From positions 1-62,869 of the forward strand of contig JBCDDH010000010.1 in the NCBI GenBank assembly GCA_039180415.1: a stretch of 62,869 nt of DNA, given 5' to 3'. How positions within the stretch are numbered: the stretch's first letter is position 1; each line of letters opens with the position of its first letter. A program made the translations under genes and the position numbers. Shown here piece by piece: positions 1 to 8,422 of the stretch. This stretch comes from CAZIXN01 sp039180415. GTDB taxonomy: Bacteria > Planctomycetota > Phycisphaerae > Phycisphaerales > Phycisphaeraceae. Below the pieces are notes generated by a model. That model saw only the letters and a list, made by a program, of their open reading frames with translations. It did not search any database and was not told the DNA's origin.

Positions 1-8
1 GCAAAAAT

Positions 9-50
9 AAACGACGTCCCGCGTAGTCACCCGGGACGGCGTGGTCGTTT
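9..50 (-). terminator. Hairpin terminator near left edge
   Basis: AAACGAC (9-15) pairs with GTCGTTT (44-50), and GTCCCG (16-21) pairs with CGGGAC (32-37). The two stems are separated by an internal loop. Read on the minus strand the stem is followed by TATTTTTGC, a U-rich tail, so it fits a minus-strand terminator. It could also terminate a plus-strand gene to the left of the window. Confidence 0.5.
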
Positions 51-117
51 AGCCGATCTGGTGTTGAGGAAGACAAGCAAATGCGCGGCGGGCTCAGGCT
101 TTCGGCCGGGCAATCGC

Positions 118-282
118 TCAGCGGCGGCCGCGTTCGCGTAGACGGGCAAGGTGGTCTTCTTCGCACCGCGGGCCGTGAACCTCGATGATGACCCGCGTCC
201 CGAGCCGATCGAGAAGGTTTCTTTTGAGGATTCGTTCATACGACGCGGCGTCGGATAGCGCGTGATGTGATAAAACCCGCAC
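118..282 (-). CDS. Doubtful small ORF, 54 aa
   Basis: This is an open frame from a GTG (282) to TGA (118), divergent from the MFS gene with starts almost touching. The product is basic, contains the stretch LDRLGTRVIIEVHGPRCEED and ends RLRERGRR. I do not recognise it and see no good ribosome binding site. It is listed because a minus-strand terminator lies just downstream at 9-50, which implies some minus-strand transcript here. The alternative is that this stretch holds only a non-coding RNA or decayed sequence. Confidence 0.2.
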   Translation of the reverse strand: MRVLSHHALSDAASYERILKRNLLDRLGTRVIIEVHGPRCEEDHLARLRERGRR

Positions 283-283
283 C

Positions 284-1759
284 GTGTCGTTCAATCTGCC
301 CGCACCGGTGAACGCCTCGGACGGCCTGCGCCGCGACCTGAGGAAGATCACGCTCGCGTGGGCGTTCGGCAGCGCGTGGCTGTGGATCGCCGCCGGGGCC
401 ACGATGACCCGCTTCGCCGTCGAAGTCGGCACGCCGGACTGGGCGTTCGGGCTGCTGGCGGCCGTGCCGTTCGTCGCGGCGCTCTCCCAGTTGCCGGCCT
501 CGTGGTGGATCAATCGCCGCGGCGGAAGACGGACGCTGTTCCTTGTCTTCTGCACGACCGGCCGCGTCTTGTTCGTCGCGATCGGGCTGGTGCCGTGGGT
601 CGTGCCGCACGAATCGTGGATCGGCTGGTGGCCGGCCGCGGTCGTGATGCTGCTGCTGGCGCACGGGCTGATGCAGTCCACGGGGCCGGCGTGGCTGAAT
701 TGGATGAGCGACCTGATCCCGCGTCGGGTGCGCGGGCGGTACTTCGCCCGGCGCGGGCAACTGGTCACCCCCGTCTCGATCGCCGCGTCGCTCGGTTCCG
801 CGTGGATGCTCGATTGGGCCGACGCACAAGACTCGGCCGACCTGATGCTCCGCGTCACGTCCGGTCTGCTGGTCCTCGCCGGCGTGCTCGGGGCGCTGGA
901 CATCCTCACGTTCCTCGGCGTCCGCGACGACCACGAACACGTCGAGCCCCGCCACGAACGATCTCCGGCGTCCTGGGCCGACCTGCTCGCCCCGCTGCGT
1001 GACCGCGGCTACAGGCACTTCCTGGGCTTCAACTTCGGCTTCACACTGGCCACCGGGTTCATGGCTCAGTACCTCTGGCTGTACCTGCTCAAACACCTGG
1101 GCTGGACCAACCTGCTGGCCAACGCGCTGGTGCTCGCGCTGCCGATGGTGCTGCAGATGTTCACCCGCCCGACCTGGGGCCGGCTCTGCGATCGGCTGGG
1201 CAAGCGTCCGGTGTTGCTGATCGCCGGGGGGTTCATATCGTTCGGCGCGGTGGGTTGGATGACGATGTCGCCGGAGCTTTGGTGGCCGGGCTACCTGCTG
1301 ATCGTCGTGACGACCCTGATGTGGCCGGGCGTCGAGCTGGCGAACTTCAACTTCCTGCTGGACTTCACGAAGACGCGCAAGCACAGCCGCAAAGACGAGG
1401 CGGGAGCCGGGCCCAGCGCCGCGGCGCTGTTCTCGGTATCCAACGCCGTCGCGGGCGCGCTGAGCGGCGTGATCGGCGGCGCAGTCGCGGCGGGGCTGGC
1501 CGGCTGGTCGTGGGAACCCGGCATGGGCGGCTACGAGGTCAACTACTTCCACGTGCTGTTCGTGGTCTCGACGCTGATCCGCCTCGCCGCCCTCTGCGTC
1601 GCCTACGGCCTGCACGAACCCAAGGCCGCCGGCACCCGCGACGCGATGCGCTACATGACCACCGGCCTGTACAACAACGTCCGCGGCCGTGTCGGGACCC
1701 CCGCCCGCTTCGCCGGGCCCGTCATGCGGTGGGCGTACCGGATCGATAGACACAAATAG
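284..1759 (+). CDS. MFS transporter
   Basis: This 491-aa integral membrane protein has about 12 hydrophobic segments in two halves. They are linked by a charged cytoplasmic loop near residue 215 (DDHEHVEPRHER). A major-facilitator signature-like basic loop (DLIPRRVRGRYFARRG) follows the fourth segment, and a second (RPTWGRLCDRLGKRPV) lies in the C half. The substrate cannot be read from the sequence. The frame opens with GTG at 284, and the first hydrophobic helix begins near residue 25. The gene stands alone, with a minus-strand small secreted-protein gene converging on it. It probably works in the inner membrane as a secondary transporter. Confidence 0.85.
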   Translation: MSFNLPAPVNASDGLRRDLRKITLAWAFGSAWLWIAAGATMTRFAVEVGTPDWAFGLLAAVPFVAALSQLPASWWINRRGGRRTLFLVFCTTGRVLFVAIGLVPWVVPHESWIGWWPAAVVMLLLAHGLMQSTGPAWLNWMSDLIPRRVRGRYFARRGQLVTPVSIAASLGSAWMLDWADAQDSADLMLRVTSGLLVLAGVLGALDILTFLGVRDDHEHVEPRHERSPASWADLLAPLRDRGYRHFLGFNFGFTLATGFMAQYLWLYLLKHLGWTNLLANALVLALPMVLQMFTRPTWGRLCDRLGKRPVLLIAGGFISFGAVGWMTMSPELWWPGYLLIVVTTLMWPGVELANFNFLLDFTKTRKHSRKDEAGAGPSAAALFSVSNAVAGALSGVIGGAVAAGLAGWSWEPGMGGYEVNYFHVLFVVSTLIRLAALCVAYGLHEPKAAGTRDAMRYMTTGLYNNVRGRVGTPARFAGPVMRWAYRIDRHK

Positions 1760-1822
1760 TGCCGACCGGGCCGCAACGCGTTCCGGCCGCGACGAATACG
1801 CCACGTCTACCCGGGGCGGCGG

Positions 1823-2149
1823 CTAAAACGAAGGTTGCGTGGTTTCGATGGACTCTAGCCGCAGCTCGCTATTGAGCCGATCGAGTCGAGCTTTTGCGTT
1901 GGGCCCCGGCTCCGCGGACGTCAAGATCCGGTGGATGATGCCGGCCGTGGCGTACCGAGCGGCCGTGCGGTCGTCTTCGGTCGGCTCGGCCGTAAGGAAA
2001 TATTCCCCGAGTTCGGTGGCATCGCGAACGTCCGAAAGGTGAGCGTGAGCATTGCGATCTTGGGCTCGAACCTGGAGCGACGACCCGATCCAGATCGCCA
2101 AGAGATGGGAAGCGACCAGCAGACACGTCAGAGAGATGGTTGATTTCAT
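1823..2149 (-). CDS. Small secreted or membrane-anchored protein
   Basis: This is a 108-aa hypothetical protein. I place the start at ATG 2149, because it begins MKSTISL and leads straight into a hydrophobic signal or anchor segment (about residues 4-25) ending near VRAQD. A GAGGG stretch lies about 9 nt upstream. The frame stays open further upstream, but that would bury the signal peptide. The mature part is charged and probably helical. No family is recognised. It lies downstream of fusA on the same strand but beyond the fusA terminator, so it is likely transcribed separately. Confidence 0.6.
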   Translation of the reverse strand: MKSTISLTCLLVASHLLAIWIGSSLQVRAQDRNAHAHLSDVRDATELGEYFLTAEPTEDDRTAARYATAGIIHRILTSAEPGPNAKARLDRLNSELRLESIETTQPSF

Positions 2150-2223
2150 CGCGTGGCCCTCAGCTCGGAAGACGGCAAAACTTAATTTCATCTTACGGGG
2201 CGAAGACACAGACTTACACCAAA

Positions 2224-2251
2224 AAGCCCGGCGATGGCCATCGCCGGGCTT
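2224..2251 (-). terminator. fusA terminator, perfect palindrome
   Basis: This is a 28-bp perfect palindrome without a loop (half-site AAGCCCGGCGATGG). On the minus strand it is followed by TTTTT, 25 nt beyond the fusA stop. It resembles the palindrome after groEL2 at 53764-53795, and both are centred on GATGGCCATC. Confidence 0.85.
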
Positions 2252-2275
2252 GAACTGGATTCGTGGCGAGCTTGT

Positions 2276-4417
2276 TTACGCCTCGGCTTTAGCGATCTCC
2301 TCGGCGAGATTGCCGGGGACCTGGGCGTACTTCAGCGGCTCCATCGCGTAGCTCGCCCGGCCCTGGCTCATGCCGCGGAGGCTGTTGGAGTAGCCGAACA
2401 TCTCGGAGAGCGGGGCCTCGGCGGTGATGATGCGGACGTTGCCGCGTTCCTCGTCGCCGACGATCATCGCGCGGCGGCGATTGAGGTCGCCGGTCACGTT
2501 GCCGAAGAACTCGTCGGGCGTGGTGACGATGACCTTCATGATCGGCTCCATGAGTTGCAGGCCGGCCTTACGGGTCGCGTCCTTGAACGCGAGCATGCCG
2601 GCCATCTCGAAGGCGATCTGCGAGGAGTCCACGTCGTGGTACTTGCCGTCGATCAACTCGACCTTCACGCCCAGCAGCGGGTAGCCCGCCAACACGCCCC
2701 CCAGCGCGGTATTGCGGCAGCCGACGCCGACGGAAGGGATGTACTCGCGGGGGATGGCCCCGCCGGCGATCTTGTCGACGAACGCGACGCCGTCGGTGTA
2801 GTCGAGCTCTTGTTCCTTGGCTTCCTCTTCGGTGATCGGGCTGACGGTGATGGTGCAGTCGCCGAACTGACCGCGGCCGCCGGTCTGCTTCTTGTGGATG
2901 CCGCGGGCCTCGGCGGTGCCGGTGATGCACTCCTTGTACGCCACGCGGGGCTGGCCGACGTTCACGCCGATCTTCATGTCGCGGGTGAGCTTGGTCGTGA
3001 TGATGTCCAGGTGCAGCTCGCCCATGCCGGCGATGATGGTCTGGCCGGTTTCTTCGTCGTAGTTGGCTTGGAACGACGGGTCTTCGCGGCGGATGGTGCC
3101 CAGGGCGTTGGAGAGCTTCTCCTTGTCGCCGGCGGTCGCGGGCTCGATGGACATGGAGATCACCGGCTCGGGGAAGTCCATGCGGTCGAGCACGATCGGG
3201 TCGTCGGCGGCGCACAGCGTCTCGCCGGTGTACGACTGCTTGAGCCCGACGACGGCGACGATCTCGCCGGCCTTGGCCTCGTCCCGGGCGAGGCGGTCCT
3301 TGGAGTGCATCTCGAAGATGCGGGAGACGATCTCTTTCTTGCCGTTGTTGGAGTTGAGCACGCGGGTGCCCTTCTCGAGCTTGCCGGAGTACACGCGGAC
3401 GTAGGTCAGGTCGCCGTGCGCGTCGTTGACGATCTTGAACACCAGGGCCGAGAGCGGCGCGTCCTCGTCGTGCGGACGGGTGAGGCGCTTCTCGGCGTTG
3501 TCCGGGTCGGTGCCCTCGGTCTCGGGAACCTGCGTGGGGTCGGGCAGGTAATCGATCACGCCGTCGAGCAGCTTCTGGACGCCGATGTTCTTCAGGGCCG
3601 AGCCACAGAAAGTCGGGTGCAGCTGCTTGGAGAGCGTGCCGGCGCGGAGGGCGGCGGTGATCTCGTCGTTGCTGATCTCTTCGCCGCCGAGATACTTCTC
3701 GGCCAGGTCGTCGTCGAGGTCGCAAGCGTTCTCGATCATCTCCTCGCGTTTGGCGTTGCAGAGATCGACCATGCTGTCGGGGATCTCTTTTTCGATGACG
3801 GTCGCGCCCTTGTCTTCGTCGCTGAAGTAGAAGGCCTTCATCAGGATCAGATCGACCAGACCTTCGAACTCGTGGCCGCTGCCGATGGGCAGTTGGACTG
3901 CGACGGCCTTCGCGCCGAGGCGCTCGCCGATGGAGTTGAAGCTGAACTCGAAGTCGGCGCCGATCTTGTCCATCTTGTTGATGAAGCAGATCCGCGGCAC
4001 GCCGTACCGAGCGGCCTGCCGCCACACGGTTTCGGACTGGGCTTCGACGCCTTCCTTGCCGTCGAACACGACAACGGCACCGTCGAGCACACGCATCGAG
4101 CGTTCGACTTCCATCGTGAAGTCGACGTGGCCGGGGGTGTCGATGAGGTTGCAGGTGTACTCGACGCCCGAGCGGGTCCAGGGGCAGGTCGTCGCGGCCG
4201 ACTGGATGGTGATGCCGCGGTCCTGCTCGTCCTGGAGGTGGTCCATGGTGGCGGTGCCTTCGTGGACCTCGCCGATCTTGTAGGACTTGCCGGTGTAGTA
4301 GAGGATGCGTTCGGTGCAGGTGGTCTTGCCGGCGTCGATGTGCGCGCAGATGCCGAAGTTGCGGGTCTTCTGCAGGCGGCTGAGGCTGGCGGGGTCGACG
4401 GGGGTGGCGGCGGTCAT
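2276..4417 (-). CDS. fusA: Elongation factor G
   Basis: This 713-aa translational GTPase drives ribosome translocation and, with RRF, ribosome recycling. The GTPase motifs are intact: G1 AHIDAGKT (about 25-32), the switch region RGITI (about 68-72), DTPGH (about 94-98) and NKMD (about 148-151). The rest continues through domains II-V to a normal C-terminus (SNSLRGMSQGRASYAMEPLKYAQVP). Length matches bacterial EF-G. It is a single-gene unit here, not part of a str operon (rpsL-rpsG-fusA-tuf). A terminator follows, and a candidate promoter lies at the end of the upstream rpiB gene. Confidence 0.98.
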   Translation of the reverse strand: MTAATPVDPASLSRLQKTRNFGICAHIDAGKTTCTERILYYTGKSYKIGEVHEGTATMDHLQDEQDRGITIQSAATTCPWTRSGVEYTCNLIDTPGHVDFTMEVERSMRVLDGAVVVFDGKEGVEAQSETVWRQAARYGVPRICFINKMDKIGADFEFSFNSIGERLGAKAVAVQLPIGSGHEFEGLVDLILMKAFYFSDEDKGATVIEKEIPDSMVDLCNAKREEMIENACDLDDDLAEKYLGGEEISNDEITAALRAGTLSKQLHPTFCGSALKNIGVQKLLDGVIDYLPDPTQVPETEGTDPDNAEKRLTRPHDEDAPLSALVFKIVNDAHGDLTYVRVYSGKLEKGTRVLNSNNGKKEIVSRIFEMHSKDRLARDEAKAGEIVAVVGLKQSYTGETLCAADDPIVLDRMDFPEPVISMSIEPATAGDKEKLSNALGTIRREDPSFQANYDEETGQTIIAGMGELHLDIITTKLTRDMKIGVNVGQPRVAYKECITGTAEARGIHKKQTGGRGQFGDCTITVSPITEEEAKEQELDYTDGVAFVDKIAGGAIPREYIPSVGVGCRNTALGGVLAGYPLLGVKVELIDGKYHDVDSSQIAFEMAGMLAFKDATRKAGLQLMEPIMKVIVTTPDEFFGNVTGDLNRRRAMIVGDEERGNVRIITAEAPLSEMFGYSNSLRGMSQGRASYAMEPLKYAQVPGNLAEEIAKAEA

Positions 4418-4525
4418 AGCGGGTCCCTGTGGCGTTCGGCCCTAAAGGGTGACGGCGGATGAAAGAGAGCGGGCTTCCGCGCAGGGCACGCGCGGACGCC
4501 GCGCGGAGCGAAAGCCAAGTCGGTA

Positions 4526-4553
4526 AGCGTATCGGTTTGAGGGGTCAGGTCAA
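4526..4553 (-). promoter_or_regulatory. Candidate fusA promoter
   Basis: On the minus strand, TTGACC (4548-4553) and TACGCT (4526-4531) are separated by 16 nt. They lie about 110 nt upstream of the fusA start and overlap the rpiB stop codon. The -35 match is good and the -10 match is weak. Confidence 0.3.
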
Positions 4554-5080
4554 GCGGGCTCGGGCCGCGTGGGTTTGGCGTGTTTGGTCGCGGCGGCCGC
4601 GTCGCCGGGGCTGCCGCCGTCCTCGATCGCCCGGACTTTGGCCAGCCGGCGTTCGTGCCGCCCGCCTTCGAATTCGGTGCTCAGGAAGGTGGACACGATC
4701 CGCTCGAGCAGCCGGGCCCCCGTCAGATCGGCGGCCAGACAAAGGACGTTCGCGTTCAGGCACCGCCGAGACATCTCCGCCCCGATCTCGTCGTGGACCA
4801 GGGCCGCGCGGATCCCGGGCACTTTGTTCGCCGCGATGCTCGAGCCCAGCCCCGTGCCGCACGCGAGGATGCCCAGGTCGGCGTCCGCCTCCACGATCGC
4901 CCGGCAGACCGGGTACGCCATATCCGGGTAGTCGCACGCCGTGCCGCCGCGATCGACGCACATGACCGTGTCGATCGCCTGCTGTCGAAGCATCTGCGCG
5001 ATCTGATGCAGCGCTTCGCTGCCGCGGTGATCCGCGCCCAGCGCCACCCGTCGGATGCCCGTCGTTCCCTGGTCACTCAT
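4550..5080 (-). CDS. rpiB: Ribose-5-phosphate isomerase B
   Basis: This 176-aa RpiB/LacAB-family sugar-phosphate isomerase interconverts ribose-5-P and ribulose-5-P in the non-oxidative pentose phosphate pathway. Visible family motifs are ALGADHRG near the N-terminus, the phosphate loop CGTGLGSSIAANKVPGIRAA, and NANVLCL. The last 25 residues (GDAAAATKHAKPTRPEPA) are a low-complexity tail beyond the family core. Its ATG overlaps the stop of the upstream phosphatase gene (ATGA, 5077-5080), so the two are translationally coupled. The LMW-phosphatase/rpiB pairing is also known from Bacillus (ywlE-rpiB). Transketolase, encoded about 6 kb away, uses the same pentose phosphates. Confidence 0.93.
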   Translation of the reverse strand: MSDQGTTGIRRVALGADHRGSEALHQIAQMLRQQAIDTVMCVDRGGTACDYPDMAYPVCRAIVEADADLGILACGTGLGSSIAANKVPGIRAALVHDEIGAEMSRRCLNANVLCLAADLTGARLLERIVSTFLSTEFEGGRHERRLAKVRAIEDGGSPGDAAAATKHAKPTRPEPA

Positions 5081-5520
5081 GCGGGTGCCTCCGTGAACCG
5101 CTCTCTCAAGCCGCGCTCGATCTGCGCGGCGGTCTGCTCGTACGCCGACTCCGGCCCGCCGATCGGGTCCGCGATGTCCTCGTCCCGCAGCAGACGCTGC
5201 GTCTTGAGTTCCGCGTCCGGAAACGCCTGGACCACCGCCCGACGGTGCGCCGCCGTCATCGTGTAGATCCCGTCCGCCTCGGCCACCATCGCCGGCGTGA
5301 GCAGCCGCGACCGATGCCCGGACAGATCGATCCCCCGTCGAGCCATCACCGCCACGGCCTCCGCGCTGGCCGGCGAGCCGTCCGAGGCGTAGACCCCCGC
5401 CGACGACACCTCGAGCCCTTCTCGGTCACGCAAAAGCGACAACGCGAGCACCTCCGCCATCGGCGACCGGCACGTGTTGCCCGTGCAAACCAGCAAGACT
5501 CGGTAAGGCGAGGCTTCCAT
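5077..5520 (-). CDS. Low-molecular-weight protein phosphatase
   Basis: This 147-aa cytoplasmic phosphatase is of the LMW-PTP / arginine phosphatase family. The P-loop CTGNTCRS (C12, C17, R18) carries the CX5R catalytic signature, and the general-acid Asp sits in DIADPIGG near residue 118. The residue after the first C is T rather than L/V, and the P-loop has a second Cys, as in YwlE-type protein-arginine phosphatases. Activity on phospho-arginine rather than phospho-tyrosine is therefore possible but not proven. It overlaps rpiB by 4 nt and is probably co-transcribed with it. Confidence 0.9.
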   Translation of the reverse strand: MEASPYRVLLVCTGNTCRSPMAEVLALSLLRDREGLEVSSAGVYASDGSPASAEAVAVMARRGIDLSGHRSRLLTPAMVAEADGIYTMTAAHRRAVVQAFPDAELKTQRLLRDEDIADPIGGPESAYEQTAAQIERGLRERFTEAPA

Positions 5521-5564
5521 GCGGGATTGAGTTTAGCTAACCGGGCCCGCCCGGGCCGACGGAG

Positions 5565-6026
5565 TCATCCTTCCGGCTCCACCTGCGTGGCCACCGCCCG
5601 CAGATACGCATCGAGAAATTTGTCCACGAACAGCTCGACGCCGTGCACCGTCTTGAGGTGATCTTTCCCCCACAGGATCACCCGCAGATCGGTGAAATCC
5701 TCATCCAGCTGCATCAGCACGTCTGCCGCCGCGTGCGATTCCGCCAGGTGCTCGGCCAAGTATGACGACAGCGCGTTCACGCCCGGGCCCCCGATGCAGA
5801 TGGTGGGCCGCTGCCGCAGCGCCTCGTCGTTCATGTACCAGAGGTCCGTGCAGACCAGCACGCCCAGCTCGGTGCCCAACGCGTCCGCGTGCTTGTCCTT
5901 CCAACGCTCGATCTCGCCGCGCAAGCGATAGGCCAGCGGCCGGTCGGCCGATTCCGCCCGCGGGTGGGCGCCGACGACGATAATGACCGCGGCGAAAGCG
6001 TTGTCGGGTTGCGAGGCATCGGGCAC
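5565..6026 (-). CDS. Conserved-looking unknown protein, 153 aa
   Basis: This frame opens at GTG 6026, only 9 nt after the argF stop, so it is likely translated from the argF transcript. The product is a soluble alpha/beta protein with a hydrophobic strand near the start (AVIIVVGAHPRAESADRP). It then has LGVLVCTDLWYMNDEALRQRPTICIGGPGVNALSSYL and ends with a helix (VELFVDKFLDAYLRAV). The alternation of strands and helices suggests a Rossmann-like fold, but I cannot name a family. Its place between argF and the phosphatase/rpiB pair does not settle a role. Confidence 0.75.
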   Translation of the reverse strand: MPDASQPDNAFAAVIIVVGAHPRAESADRPLAYRLRGEIERWKDKHADALGTELGVLVCTDLWYMNDEALRQRPTICIGGPGVNALSSYLAEHLAESHAAADVLMQLDEDFTDLRVILWGKDHLKTVHGVELFVDKFLDAYLRAVATQVEPEG

Positions 6027-6035
6027 CCCGAGAAT

Positions 6036-6935
6036 TTAGCCCATGAGCTCCGCGAGCATGCCCTTCTGTGCGTGCAGCCGGTTGTGGGCCTGCGGGAACA
6101 CGCGCGACCGCGGGCCGTCTATCACGGCGTCCGTGATCTCGACCCCGCGGTAAGCCGGCAGGCAGTGCAGCACGATCGCGTGGTCGTGGGCGGCTTGGAG
6201 CAGGTGGTCGTTGATCTGGTAGCCGTCGAACGCCGCGAGCTTTGTGTCCTTTTCGGCCTCTTCGCCCATCGAAACGAACGTGTCGGCGTAGACCGCGTCG
6301 GCGGCGGCGACGGCTTCCCAAGGATCGTCCCGGAGATCGCAGCTTTCCGGGGCGTCGGTCAGCTCGTACCCCGCCGGTGAAGCGATCGTAAACCGGAACC
6401 CGAGCTTGTCCGCGACCACCGCCAGCGAGCGCGCGACGTTGTTCCCGTCGCCGACAAACGCGAGCTTCCGCCCCTGCAAACCCGTCGGGTCGCCCGGGCA
6501 GAACTCGTCCATCATCGTGAGCACGTCCGCGAGCGCTTGGGCCGGGTGCGACCGGTCGGAAAGCATGTTGATCACCGGCACGCCGGCGTACTCCGCGAGC
6601 TCTTCGAGGTGCTCGTGCTTGAACACCCGCGCGGCGATGCCGTGCACCATCCCGCCGAGGACTTGGGCGACGTCCTTTACCGCTTCGCGTTGGCCCAAGC
6701 CGACCTCGTCGCGCCCGAGGACGATCGCGTGGCCGCCGAGTTCGAGCATCCCCTGTTCAAAGCTCACCCGGGTCCGCAGCGACGGCTTCTCGAACAGCAT
6801 GGCCAGCGTCTTACCCGCCAGCACCGGCGCGTTCGCCAGCCCTTCGTTGCGCTCTTCCCGCAGCGCGTGCGCCCGCTTGAGCATGGCGACCACTTGCTCA
6901 GTCGTAAAATCGGCGATGGAGAGGAAGTGCTGCAT
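6036..6935 (-). CDS. argF: Ornithine carbamoyltransferase
   Basis: This 299-aa cytoplasmic enzyme makes citrulline from ornithine and carbamoyl phosphate in arginine biosynthesis. The carbamoyl-phosphate site is SLRTR (52-56), HPAQ is at 130-133, and the ornithine-site HCLPA lies near the C-terminus (VLHCLPAYRG). The SMG loop reads VSMGEE. The length is typical. It follows argB on the same strand with a 75-nt gap, so the pair forms a small arginine operon. The remaining arg genes are not in the window. Confidence 0.96.
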   Translation of the reverse strand: MQHFLSIADFTTEQVVAMLKRAHALREERNEGLANAPVLAGKTLAMLFEKPSLRTRVSFEQGMLELGGHAIVLGRDEVGLGQREAVKDVAQVLGGMVHGIAARVFKHEHLEELAEYAGVPVINMLSDRSHPAQALADVLTMMDEFCPGDPTGLQGRKLAFVGDGNNVARSLAVVADKLGFRFTIASPAGYELTDAPESCDLRDDPWEAVAAADAVYADTFVSMGEEAEKDTKLAAFDGYQINDHLLQAAHDHAIVLHCLPAYRGVEITDAVIDGPRSRVFPQAHNRLHAQKGMLAELMG

Positions 6936-7010
6936 AGACGTGGGGTTAGGGGTTTAGGAAGGCGAGATTCGGCGTCGGGGCTCGGACGCTGCATCCGAAG
7001 CCCGTCTTGC

Positions 7011-7883
7011 TCAAAGCACGATCTCCGTGCCGATGCCTTCCTTCGTATACACCTCGAGCAGCAGCGCGTGCGGGATCCGGCCATCGATGATGTGCGCCTT
7101 CCGCACGCCGCCGCGCAACGCCGTCATCACCGATTCCACCTTGGGCAGCATCCCCGCGCTGATGATCCCGTCGTCGGTGAGCTGCTGGATCTCCGCTTGG
7201 TCCAGGTGGCTCGCCAGGTCGTCGGCGTCGTGGCTCCGCCGGATGCCGTGCGTGTCGCTGACCACCACCAGCTTCTCCGCCCGCAGCGCCGCGGCGACGT
7301 GGCCCGCCACCGAGTCGGCGTTGATGTTCAGCTTGCCCCCCGCCGCGTCCCGCGCGATCGGCGCGATCACCGGCACCACCCCCGCCGCGAGCACGGATTC
7401 CAGCAGTTCCGCGTTCACCTTCTGGACCTGCCCCACCATCCCGATGTCGATCTGCCGCCCACTCTCGCCGGTCAGCCGGAGCCGCTGGCCGAACACCACG
7501 CACGACCCCAGCGAGTGCAGCCCCATCGCCTTCGTGCCCGCGTCGTTCATCTGCGTGACGATCGGCGCATTGATCTGGCTCACCAGCACGTGTTCCGCGA
7601 TGGCCAGCGTCCGCTCGTCCGTGTACCGCCGGCCCTGCACGAACTGGGCCTGCATCCCCGCCTGCTCCATTGCCGCGTTGATCGCCTTGCCCCCGCCGTG
7701 CACGACCACCGGCCGCATGCCCACCGCGTGCATGAAGCACACGTCCTCCACCAGGTTCGCCAGCGTCTCCGGCTCGTCCATGATCGACCCGCCGACCTTC
7801 ACCACCACCGTCCGTCCCGCGAAGTCGCGGATGTAGCGGTGCGCTTCGACCAGCGCGGCGGCTTTGGCGATCGCGTTTTGCAT
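7011..7883 (-). CDS. argB: Acetylglutamate kinase
   Basis: This 290-aa amino-acid kinase performs the second step of arginine synthesis, phosphorylating N-acetylglutamate. The N-terminal VVVKVGGSIMD nucleotide loop, VVVHGGGKAIN, the substrate-binding RYTDE, LNINADSVAGHVAAAL and the GGVRKAHIIDGRIPHALLLEVYT segment are all present and in order. An extended N-terminal helix (AKAAALVEAHRYIRDF) is the kind found in arginine-sensitive hexameric forms, so feedback inhibition by arginine is plausible. It is upstream of argF on the same strand. Confidence 0.96.
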   Translation of the reverse strand: MQNAIAKAAALVEAHRYIRDFAGRTVVVKVGGSIMDEPETLANLVEDVCFMHAVGMRPVVVHGGGKAINAAMEQAGMQAQFVQGRRYTDERTLAIAEHVLVSQINAPIVTQMNDAGTKAMGLHSLGSCVVFGQRLRLTGESGRQIDIGMVGQVQKVNAELLESVLAAGVVPVIAPIARDAAGGKLNINADSVAGHVAAALRAEKLVVVSDTHGIRRSHDADDLASHLDQAEIQQLTDDGIISAGMLPKVESVMTALRGGVRKAHIIDGRIPHALLLEVYTKEGIGTEIVL

Positions 7884-8116
7884 GACGGGGACCGGGCCGG
7901 GCGGGCGTCCGGGAATCCCGGAGGCGTTCGGGGAGCGGCGAATCCAAAAACCTACCTGTTGCCGACGCCCCGCTCAAACCGCCAATGCCTACAACCCGTA
8001 CCCGGCGAGAAAAAACGCCGCCCAAGCCGCGTTTTCGTTCGCCGCCGGGCCGGCCGTGCGCCAAGCTTCTCGCCGATCCACGTCCGCCCTCCGCAAAGAC
8101 TCAGGGAACCCCACGC

Positions 8117-8362
8117 ATGCCCAGCCGCGTCCGCCTGTTCGCCGCCCGCACCGCCGCCGCGGTGCTGATGCTCGCCGCCCTGGCCGTGCTGTTCACCCAC
8201 GGGGGGGACACGCCGGAGCCCGCCGTCCAGACCGCCGGCTACGCCCTGCCATCGCTGATCGCCGCGGCGTTGATGGCCGCCGCGGCGCTGCTCGCCGGGC
8301 CCACCGTGCTTTTTTCGATCCGCCGGCGGAAGTTCAAACGCATCCTCGCCGCCGAGGGCTGA
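8117..8362 (+). CDS. Small two-helix membrane protein
   Basis: This 81-aa protein has two hydrophobic helices (about 9-27 and 40-62) separated by a short loop (THGGDTPEPAVQ), and a basic tail (RRRKFKRILAAEG). I start it at ATG 8117, where CAGGGAACC gives a ribosome site; the frame is open further upstream but looks non-coding there. No family is recognised. It sits alone between divergent argB and a convergent reductase gene. Confidence 0.55.
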   Translation: MPSRVRLFAARTAAAVLMLAALAVLFTHGGDTPEPAVQTAGYALPSLIAAALMAAAALLAGPTVLFSIRRRKFKRILAAEG

Positions 8363-8422
8363 TCCGGCCCCTTTGCCCGCCAGGCCCAAAGCCACGGGAC
8401 AGCGCCTCGGGCCCGCCACCGG

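Noticed and set aside
118..282. ParB C-terminus-like fragment
   Set aside because: LDRLGTRVIIEV resembles the start of ParB's last domain, but the rest does not continue the pattern, so no name is given.
236..1804. Long minus-strand open frame opposite the MFS gene
   Set aside because: It is Arg/Pro/Gly/His-rich without domains and lies opposite a clear transporter; it is a GC-driven antisense frame.
2234..4462. 742-codon plus-strand frame opposite fusA
   Set aside because: The frame is the mirror of EF-G codon usage, rich in Val/Ala/Gly/Asp with no motif.
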